Shown: positions 32,149 to 37,433 of the stretch, one piece after another | Numbering within the stretch: the first letter of the stretch is position 1 | Layout: every line of letters begins with the position of its first letter | Origin: Clostridia bacterium | Lineage (GTDB): Bacteria > Bacillota > Clostridia > Oscillospirales > CAG-272 | Assembly: GCA_017452525.1 (NCBI GenBank) | Contig: JAFTMG010000110.1 | Location: 1 to 37,433, forward strand | Reading direction: 5' to 3' | DNA length: 37,433 bases | Translations under genes and position numbers: made by a program | Notes under the pieces: generated by a model | Told to the model about the DNA's origin: nothing | The model's database searches: none | Seen by the model: the letters and a program-made list of their open reading frames with translations, nothing else

Positions 32149-33312
32149 ATGAAAAATATTCAAATGCTCAATAAGATCGCCAAGGTAGGCACCGATCTGC
32201 TGGATCCCGCTGTATATACCCTTGGTACCGAGATCGACAATCCCGACGGTATTCTCGTTCGCTCTGCCGTCATGCACGATATGGTGTTCGGCGATAAGCT
32301 GCAGGCGATCGCCCGTGCGGGTGCCGGTGTCAATAACATTCCGATCGACAAGTGTACCGAAGAGGGTATCGTTGTTTTCAACACCCCCGGCGCCAATGCC
32401 AACGGCGTGAAGGAGCTGACCGTTTGTGCGCTGTTGCTGGCGGCACGTGACGTGGTCGGCGGTATCTCCTGGGCACAGACGCTGGCAGGCGGCGCGGACG
32501 TTGCCAAGGCAGTTGAGAAGGGCAAGTCTCAGTTTGCCGGCATCGAGCTGCAGGGTAAGACCCTCGGTGTCATCGGTCTGGGCGCCATCGGCGGTCTGGT
32601 GGCAAACGTTGCCGTGGATCTCGGTATGAACGTGATCGGTTGCGACCCCTTCCTGTCTGTGGAGGGCGCTTGGAATCTGGATAAGCAGATCCACAAGGCG
32701 GCTACTTATGAAGAGATCTACGAAAAGGCAGACTTCATCACCCTGCACGTACCCTCCACCAAGGATACCAAGGGGATGATCAACGCCGGGACCATCGGCA
32801 TGATGAAGGAAGGCGTTCGCCTGCTCAATCTCTCCCGCGCCGATCTGGTCAACGTAGCGGACCTGAAGGCAGCGCTGGAGGGCGGCAAGGTGGCAGCATA
32901 CGTCACCGACTTCCCGACCGAGGATGTGCTGGGCGTCAAGGGCGTGGTCGCCATTCCTCATCTGGGCGCCTCCACCGAGGAGTCTGAGGACAACTGTGCC
33001 GTCATGGCATGCAAGGAGCTGGATGATTTCCTTGCCAACGGAAATATCAAGAACAGTGTCAACTATCCCGCAGTTTCCATGCCCAGAAGCGGCGATTGTC
33101 GTATCTGCATCATGAACGCCAACGTTCCCGCTGTGATCACAGGCATTACCCGCGTTCTTTCCGAACAGGGCGTGAATATCGAGAATCTGACCAACAAGTC
33201 CCGCGGCAACGTGGCTTACTCCATCATTGATATCACGGGTAAGCTGGACGACGAGACCGAGCAGAAGATCGAGGCGCTGGAGGGCATCATCCGCGTTCGC
33301 GTGATCGATTGA
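32149..33312 (+). CDS. serA: D-3-phosphoglycerate dehydrogenase with C-terminal ACT domain
   Basis: A 387-residue dehydrogenase for the first step of serine synthesis from 3-phosphoglycerate. The NAD loop is GLGAIGG (143-149). The substrate region starts RAGAGVNNIPID, and the active-site block IPHLGASTEESEDNCAVMAC carries the catalytic histidine. Residues from about 319 form a short ACT domain (GVNIENLTNKSRGNVAYSII), which usually senses L-serine for feedback inhibition. The intervening domain of the long SerA type is absent. It is co-transcribed with serC and ends at a strong terminator. Confidence 0.93.
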   Translation: MKNIQMLNKIAKVGTDLLDPAVYTLGTEIDNPDGILVRSAVMHDMVFGDKLQAIARAGAGVNNIPIDKCTEEGIVVFNTPGANANGVKELTVCALLLAARDVVGGISWAQTLAGGADVAKAVEKGKSQFAGIELQGKTLGVIGLGAIGGLVANVAVDLGMNVIGCDPFLSVEGAWNLDKQIHKAATYEEIYEKADFITLHVPSTKDTKGMINAGTIGMMKEGVRLLNLSRADLVNVADLKAALEGGKVAAYVTDFPTEDVLGVKGVVAIPHLGASTEESEDNCAVMACKELDDFLANGNIKNSVNYPAVSMPRSGDCRICIMNANVPAVITGITRVLSEQGVNIENLTNKSRGNVAYSIIDITGKLDDETEQKIEALEGIIRVRVID

Positions 33313-33331
33313 TTGATGTGATATGATATAG

Positions 33332-33363
33332 ATCCCCCGCAGAACTTTTTGCGGGGGATTTTT
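33332..33363 (+). terminator. Rho-independent terminator of serC-serA
   Basis: ATCCCCCGC (33332-33340) pairs with GCGGGGGAT (33351-33359), and the T run extends to 33363. Confidence 0.88.
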
Positions 33364-33384
33364 CAAAAAAATGGGAGGACTGTT

Positions 33385-34152
33385 ATGATTACCAATAGCT
33401 TTGACAACCGCTCACCTGCAAAGATCAATCCGTCGGACGGCGAGGGCGCGGTAAGGGTAGATGCCTGCATCATCACCTTTTCGTGGATGATCGAAAAATA
33501 CGTTTTGGAGAACTTCGATTGCAAGCAGATCGGTGAGAGCAGATCTGTCACGGGAAACACCCCCATATGGCAGTTTGACCATGCGGGAAAGTGTTTTGCT
33601 TTTTTCAAATCCTACGTCGGTGCGCCCGCGTGCGTGGCGACCGTGGAGGATACGCGAGCGATCTTCTCCACCGACAAATATATTCTGTTCGGCGGCAGCG
33701 GATGCCTGAATAAGGATATCGCCCGAGGTCGCGTGATGGTCCCGACAGCCGCCTATCGTGACGAGGGAACCTCCTATCACTATGCCCCCGCCTCCGACTA
33801 TATCGATATTCCGACGTGGCACGTTGTGGAGGCGTTCATGAAGGAAAACGGACTCCCTTATGCCATAGGTAAAACGTGGACGACCGACGCCATTTTCCGT
33901 GAGACGGAGAACAATTTTGAGGCGCGCAAGGCAGAAGGCTGTCTGTCGGTGGAGATGGAATGCGCCGGAGTGCAGGCAATGTGCCAATTCCGTGGACTGA
34001 AGCTCTACGTGTTTTTCACCAGCGGTGATTTGCTGGATGCCCCCAAGTGGACAGCGCGTATGGCGGCAGGACAGATCAAGCACACCCAGCATGATTCGGG
34101 ACATTTCGACATTGCGCTGGCACTGGCGGACTACGTGACGGAAGGGAAATAA
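33385..34152 (+). CDS. Nucleoside phosphorylase family protein (uridine phosphorylase-like)
   Basis: A 255-residue protein of the PNP/UDP phosphorylase superfamily. Visible features are the early strand DACIITFSWMIEKYVLENFD, the phosphate/ribose loop FGGSGCLNKDIARGRVMVPT, a tyrosine-rich base site (YHYAP), and SVEMECAGVQAMCQFRGLKL with the ribose-binding Met-Glu-Cys segment. It would split a nucleoside with phosphate for salvage; base preference is not clear. The ATG at 33385 follows GGAGG; an upstream in-frame start lies inside the serA terminator and is rejected. A small DUF6440 gene follows by 15 bases, suggesting co-transcription. No separate promoter was recognised. Confidence 0.86.
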   Translation: MITNSFDNRSPAKINPSDGEGAVRVDACIITFSWMIEKYVLENFDCKQIGESRSVTGNTPIWQFDHAGKCFAFFKSYVGAPACVATVEDTRAIFSTDKYILFGGSGCLNKDIARGRVMVPTAAYRDEGTSYHYAPASDYIDIPTWHVVEAFMKENGLPYAIGKTWTTDAIFRETENNFEARKAEGCLSVEMECAGVQAMCQFRGLKLYVFFTSGDLLDAPKWTARMAAGQIKHTQHDSGHFDIALALADYVTEGK

Positions 34153-34167
34153 GGAGAAGATAATATC

Positions 34168-34353
34168 ATGGCTAAAAAAGATAACAGATTTAAAAAGGTG
34201 TATTCGCAGGGCATGGGAACGATCGAGATCTGGGTCGATAAAGAGACGGGAGTGAATTATCTGCACCGTGCCAACGGCTATGCAGGAGGTCTGACGGTCT
34301 TGCTGGATCGTGAAGGCAAGCCGGTGATCACCGCGGTCAAAGACGAGGAGTGA
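34168..34353 (+). CDS. DUF6440 family small protein
   Basis: A 61-residue protein matching the DUF6440 family: RFKKVYSQGMGTIEIWVDKE at its start, then TGVNYLHRANGYAGGLTVLL and a closing VITAV. Such proteins are small all-beta units of unknown function, frequent in Clostridia. GGAGAA precedes the ATG. It follows the nucleoside phosphorylase by 15 bases and is probably in the same transcript. Confidence 0.85.
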   Translation: MAKKDNRFKKVYSQGMGTIEIWVDKETGVNYLHRANGYAGGLTVLLDREGKPVITAVKDEE

Positions 34354-34399
34354 TGAAGCGCAGAGTCGCTTTTGAGTAAAAAAGCGACAAAGCCGGAGG

Positions 34400-34783
34400 T
34401 TGACGTGTTTGTTCGTTTTTCATTCGCCCGAGGAGGGGGAATGTATTCTTGTTGTGATGTTTAATACGCTCTACCGCCTTGGCGAGAGTGTATCCATCGA
34501 TTGGGAGGAACCGAATCTCTATGCCTGCGCGGCAAAGGACGGTGAGTGTGCCGCTGTCGTACTGACTCATTTCAATGATACCGACAAGACAGAGCCCAAG
34601 GAAATCACCCTTGATCTGTCCGGATATGGCGGAGAGCATGGGGCGGAGCTGGAGATCTATCTTCTCGATGAAGATCATGATCTGACACTCCGGGAATCGA
34701 TCGTCTTCTATGGCAACCGTCTGGTATGGAAGACACAGGTACCAAACTTCACGTCGTATTTGCTGAAGCTGAAACGGCTTTGA
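34400..34783 (+). pseudogene. Remnant C-terminal domain of a glycoside hydrolase (GH39-like)
   Basis: The 127-codon frame has no proper start or ribosome site. From residue 20 it reads MFNTLYRLGESV, then LYACAAKDGECAAVVLTHFN. KEITLDLSGYGGEHGAELEI and NFTSYLLKLKRL follow. This is the pattern of the C-terminal beta-sandwich of xylosidase-like GH39 relatives, where FNxLYRLG follows the end of the TIM barrel. The catalytic barrel is missing upstream, where the DUF6440 gene ends at 34353. It is therefore the scar of a deleted hydrolase gene. A short real protein starting at 34457 cannot be excluded. Confidence 0.6.
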
Positions 34784-34786
34784 AGC

Positions 34787-34824
34787 AAAGGCTCCGCCGC
34801 GGAATTTCCGCGGCGGAGCCTTTT
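34787..34824. terminator. Bidirectional terminator between the hydrolase remnant and metA
   Basis: A perfect 16-bp GC-rich stem (34787-34802 with 34808-34823) has loop AATTT and is flanked by A and T runs on both sides. It serves metA on the minus strand. Confidence 0.9.
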
Positions 34825-34827
34825 GTA

Positions 34828-35754
34828 TCAACGCTTGTTGCGCACCTTCTCAATATCGAAGGGCGTGGTCTGGTAAACGAAATAGTTGAGCCAGTTGGAG
34901 TAGAGCAGGTTGGCGTGGGAGCGCCAGCAAACGATCGGATCCTTGGTGGGGTCATCGTTGGGATAGTAGTTTTTGGGGATCTCGATGGGCTTGCCCTGAG
35001 ACACGTCGCGCTTATATTCGGCGTCCAGCGTCAGCGCGTCATACTCGGAGTGACCGGTGATGAAGATCTGCTTTCCGCTGCCCGTCATTGCCGTGTAGAT
35101 GCCCGCTTCCTCGGAGGAGGCAAGGATCTTCAGGCGGGGAATGGCTTGCAGGTCCTCGCGGCGGATCTCGGTATGGCGGGAGTGGGGAGCCATAAACTCG
35201 TCGTCAAAGCCGCGGAAGAGGATGGAGCGCTTGTAGTCCACCTTGTGGGGGAAAATGCCGAACATCTTTTTGTCAAGGGGATATTTCGGAATACCGAAAT
35301 GGTAGTAAAGTCCCGCCTGCGCACCCCAGCAGATGTGGAAGGTGCTGTGGACGTGGGTCTTGCTCCATTCCATGATGTTGCAAAGCTCATCCCAATATTC
35401 CACCTCCTCGAAGGGCAGATGCTCTACGGGGGCACCGGTGATGATCATGCCGTCGAAATTCTGATCACGGATGTCGTCAAAGGTCTTGTAGAAGGCAAGC
35501 AGATGCTCCTCGGAGGTGTTTTTGGATTGGTGTGTTTTGGTGCGGATCAGCTCCAGCTCGACCTGCAGGGGCGTGTTGCCGAGCAGACGGGAGAGCTGTG
35601 TTTCGGTCTCGATCTTCTTGGGCATCAGATTGAGCAGCAGGATCCGCAGCGGACGGATGTCCTGCGAGATGGCGCGGGATTCGGTCATGACGAAAATATT
35701 TTCGTCACTCAGCACCTTGACGGCAGGGAGATCGTTGGGAATTTTAATGGGCAT
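34828..35754 (-). CDS. metA: Homoserine O-acetyltransferase (MetA type)
   Basis: A 308-residue class-I-glutamine-amidotransferase-like enzyme that activates homoserine for methionine synthesis. The start [20 protein letters not shown] is the family start, and [20 protein letters not shown] follows. The nucleophile is Cys142 in [18 protein letters not shown] holds the expected catalytic His/Glu pair. Residue 111 is Glu ([10 protein letters not shown]), which in this family favours acetyl-CoA, whereas glycine there favours succinyl-CoA. It lies 24 bases downstream of the O-acetylhomoserine sulfhydrylase gene in one transcript, which agrees with acetyl specificity. Confidence 0.95.
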   Translation of the reverse strand: MPIKIPNDLPAVKVLSDENIFVMTESRAISQDIRPLRILLLNLMPKKIETETQLSRLLGNTPLQVELELIRTKTHQSKNTSEEHLLAFYKTFDDIRDQNFDGMIITGAPVEHLPFEEVEYWDELCNIMEWSKTHVHSTFHICWGAQAGLYYHFGIPKYPLDKKMFGIFPHKVDYKRSILFRGFDDEFMAPHSRHTEIRREDLQAIPRLKILASSEEAGIYTAMTGSGKQIFITGHSEYDALTLDAEYKRDVSQGKPIEIPKNYYPNDDPTKDPIVCWRSHANLLYSNWLNYFVYQTTPFDIEKVRNKR

Positions 35755-35778
35755 GGTTTGTAATGTCCTTTTTCTTTT

Positions 35779-37062
35779 TTAGATTTGATCCAGTGCCTGC
35801 TTCAGGTCATCGATCAGGTCGTCAGCAGCCTCCAGACCGCAGGAGAGGCGGATCAGATCGCCGGGAACGCCCGCGGCGATCAGCTCTTGCTCGTTCATCT
35901 GGCGGTGGGTCGCACTGGCGGGATGCAGGCAGCAGGAGCGTGCATCGGCAACGTGGGTCTCAATGGCGGTGACCTTCAGCAGCTTCATGACCTTCTCGGC
36001 TGCTTCGCGACCGCCGGATACGCCGAAGCTGACAACGCCGCAGGAGCCGTTCGGCAGATATTTTTGCGCTCTGTCGTAGTATTTGTTGGAGCTCAGACCG
36101 GGGTAGTTGACCCAAGCCACCTTTTCGTGCGCCTCGAGGAATTCGGCAACGCGCTGTGCGTTTTCGCAATGGCGCGCCATGCGAACGTGCAGGCTCTCCA
36201 GTCCCAGATTGAGCAGGAAGGCGCTCTGAGGAGACTGTACGGAGCCGAAGTCACGCATCAGCTGTGCGGTCGCTTTGGTGATGTATGCGCCGCCAAGACC
36301 GAAGCGCTCGGTGTAGGTCACACCGTGATAGCTGTCATCGGGCGTGCAGAGGCCGGGGAATTTATCGGGATATTTGGTCCAGTCAAATTTGCCGGAGTCA
36401 ACGATGCAACCGCCGACGGCAGAGCCGTGACCGTCCATGTACTTGGTGGTGGAGTGAGTCACGATATCGGCACCCCACTCGAAGGGGCGGCAGTTGACGG
36501 GCGTGGCAAAGGTGTTGTCCACGATCAGCGGTACGCCGTGGGCGTGCGCGGCATTGGCAAAGCGCTCAATGTCGAAAACGGTCAGCGCGGGGTTGGCGAT
36601 GGTTTCGCCGAATACCGCCTTGGTGTTGGGGCGGAACGCCGCCTCCAGCTCCTCGTCGGTGCAATCGGGGTCCACGAAGGTGAACTCAATGCCCATGCGC
36701 TTCATGGTGACAGCGAAGAGGTTGTAGGTGCCGCCGTAGATGCTGGCAGAGGAGACCACGTGGTCGCCGCAGGAAGCGATATTGAAGATGGAATAGAAGG
36801 ATGCCGCCTGACCGGAGGAAAGGAGCATTGCGGCGGTGCCGCCCTCCAGCTCACAGATCTTTGCCGCGACGGTGTCGCAGGTGGGGTTTTGCAGGCGGGA
36901 ATAGAAGTAGCCGGATGCTTCCAGGTCGAACAGCTTGCCCATGTCCTCGCTGGTGTTATATTTAAAGGTCGTGCTCTGAATGATCGGGATCTGGCGGGGC
37001 TCGCCGTTGCCGGGCGTATAGCCGCCCTGTACGCACTTTGTTTCGATGCGATAATTGCTCAT
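35779..37062 (-). CDS. metY: O-acetylhomoserine aminocarboxypropyltransferase (sulfhydrylase)
   Basis: A 427-residue PLP enzyme of the Cys/Met metabolism family. It makes homocysteine directly from O-acetylhomoserine and sulfide. Family marks are IETKCVQGGYTPGNGEPRQI near the start, SRLQNPTCDTVAAKICELEG, the PLP lysine Lys207 in THSTTKYMDGHG, and the C-terminal RLSCGLEAADDLIDDL. The length and TPGNGEPRQ separate it from cystathionine synthases (about 380 residues). The ATG at 37062 is preceded by AAGGAGG; a longer in-frame ORF has no ribosome site. It is first in the metY-metA transcript. Confidence 0.94.
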   Translation of the reverse strand: MSNYRIETKCVQGGYTPGNGEPRQIPIIQSTTFKYNTSEDMGKLFDLEASGYFYSRLQNPTCDTVAAKICELEGGTAAMLLSSGQAASFYSIFNIASCGDHVVSSASIYGGTYNLFAVTMKRMGIEFTFVDPDCTDEELEAAFRPNTKAVFGETIANPALTVFDIERFANAAHAHGVPLIVDNTFATPVNCRPFEWGADIVTHSTTKYMDGHGSAVGGCIVDSGKFDWTKYPDKFPGLCTPDDSYHGVTYTERFGLGGAYITKATAQLMRDFGSVQSPQSAFLLNLGLESLHVRMARHCENAQRVAEFLEAHEKVAWVNYPGLSSNKYYDRAQKYLPNGSCGVVSFGVSGGREAAEKVMKLLKVTAIETHVADARSCCLHPASATHRQMNEQELIAAGVPGDLIRLSCGLEAADDLIDDLKQALDQI

Positions 37063-37131
37063 ATTGGTTTCCTCCTTGAAACGTTCGGTCGGAACTGCTT
37101 TGTGTCCGTGCCGAAAAATCCTATCCATACT

Positions 37132-37160
37132 ATTCTATCACGTTTTGCGGATTTTGTCAA
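37132..37160 (-). promoter_or_regulatory. Promoter of metY-metA
   Basis: On the minus strand TTGACA (37155-37160), a 17-base spacer and TAGAAT (37132-37137). The leader to the ATG is about 65 bases, too short for a SAM riboswitch, and none was recognised. Confidence 0.8.
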
Positions 37161-37223
37161 GGAAAAGTGCGGGCAGAGCGGGGATCAGGGCGTGTTTTTT
37201 CGAAAAAAGTGAATTCCCAAAGT

Positions 37224-37296
37224 AAATTCCACAGTGGAATTTGAAGTGGAATTTAGTGTGGGAAAGATTTTGTGGTAGAATTTAGTCTGGGTAAAG
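37224..37296. mobile_element. Left end region of an IS30-type element
   Basis: AAATTCCAC (37224-37232) and GTGGAATTT (37234-37242) form a perfect inverted repeat. GTGGAATTTAGT recurs at 37246-37257, and a related block, GAATTTAGTCTGGG, follows at 37278-37291. These AT-rich arms lie just before the transposase start and probably include the terminal repeat. The exact outer end cannot be set without the right end. Confidence 0.5.
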
Positions 37297-37309
37297 GAGG
37301 TTCCAGACT

Positions 37310-37433
37310 ATGAACAATGAAAAGCGAAACAAACACATGACGCTTGACGATCGTATTGAAATTCAAGAATGCCTAAACAAAGGAATGACGTTCAAAGCGA
37401 TTGCTCAAAGAATTGAAAAAGATCAAACAACGG
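37310..37433 (+). CDS. IS30 family transposase, N-terminal fragment
   Basis: The last 124 bases encode 41 residues of a protein cut by the right window edge, with AAAGGAGG before the ATG. The segment MTLDDRIEIQECLNKGMTFK, then AIAQRIEKDQTT, is the helix-turn-helix opening of IS30-type transposases, which bind the element's ends. The DDE catalytic domain would lie outside the window. The sequence is AT-rich compared with metY. The insertion lies 250 bases upstream of metY and, as seen, does not break a gene. Confidence 0.8.
   Translation, partial: MNNEKRNKHMTLDDRIEIQECLNKGMTFKAIAQRIEKDQTT

Noticed and set aside
31159..33366. A 735-codon minus-strand open frame opposite serC-serA
   Set aside because: The same antisense effect; both plus-strand genes are complete and typical.
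37063..37131. Possible SAM riboswitch before metY
   Set aside because: The transcribed leader is only about 65 bases and lacks the expected stems and terminator.

Overview
The window looks like a chromosomal stretch of a gut-type Clostridia bacterium (Oscillospirales/Christensenellales-like). The evidence is AAGGAGG-type ribosome sites, sigma-A promoters with 17-base spacers, DapL-type lysine synthesis, YolD next to a Y-family polymerase, DUF6440, and acetyl-type MetA with MetY. Most of it is GC-rich. Three patches are clearly AT-richer: about 1-745, 14530-15320 and 37200-37433. Each carries a mobile or degraded gene and looks acquired. The taxonomic call is inference from gene content only.

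Layout. 1-745: tail of a radical-SAM coproporphyrinogen-oxidase-like gene, a small ORF that may be a recombinase tail, and a terminator. 750-6910 (minus strand): a five-gene operon of an OYE-family flavoenzyme, a cytoplasmic BNR-type lyase-like protein, two Gfo/Idh/MocA dehydrogenases and an orphan lipoprotein solute-binding protein. It is divergent from an AraC regulator at 7044. 7930-10325: D-lactate-type dehydrogenase, a ZIP metal transporter broken by a one-base frameshift, and a small PNPOx-like flavoprotein. 10466-14276: three-gene operon of a 2-enoate-reductase-like flavoenzyme and the two subunits of an aconitase-X-type dehydratase. 14407-15363: tRNA-Arg followed by a string of small hairpins, a truncated four-helix-bundle gene, a small membrane protein and a perfect 17-bp inverted repeat. 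15404-17416: two divergent XRE regulators. 17571-21338: dapL, a UmuC-like polymerase, a YolD-like gene and a lipoprotein. 21442-23478 (minus): an ECF sigma factor and a membrane-anchored partner with a duplicated extracellular domain. 23780-27101: FAD oxidoreductase, Cys-rich protein, GH20-like hydrolase. 27258-30938: rimO, pgsA, alpha/beta hydrolase, degenerate ThyX-like protein. 31042-34353: serC, serA, nucleoside phosphorylase, DUF6440. 34400-34783: a fragment of a glycoside hydrolase. 34828-37062 (minus): metY-metA. 37310-end: start of an IS30-family transposase.

How the genes work together. Housekeeping anabolism is visible as serine (SerC, SerA), lysine (DapL) and methionine (MetA and MetY, direct sulfhydrylation) genes. 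Two accessory redox modules stand out as possible undescribed pathways. The first is the AraC-controlled carbohydrate locus, which combines two sugar dehydrogenases, an ene-reductase and a lyase-like protein. The second is the enoate-reductase/aconitase-X operon, which suggests a dehydrate-then-reduce conversion of a hydroxy acid. Their substrates cannot be read from the sequence.
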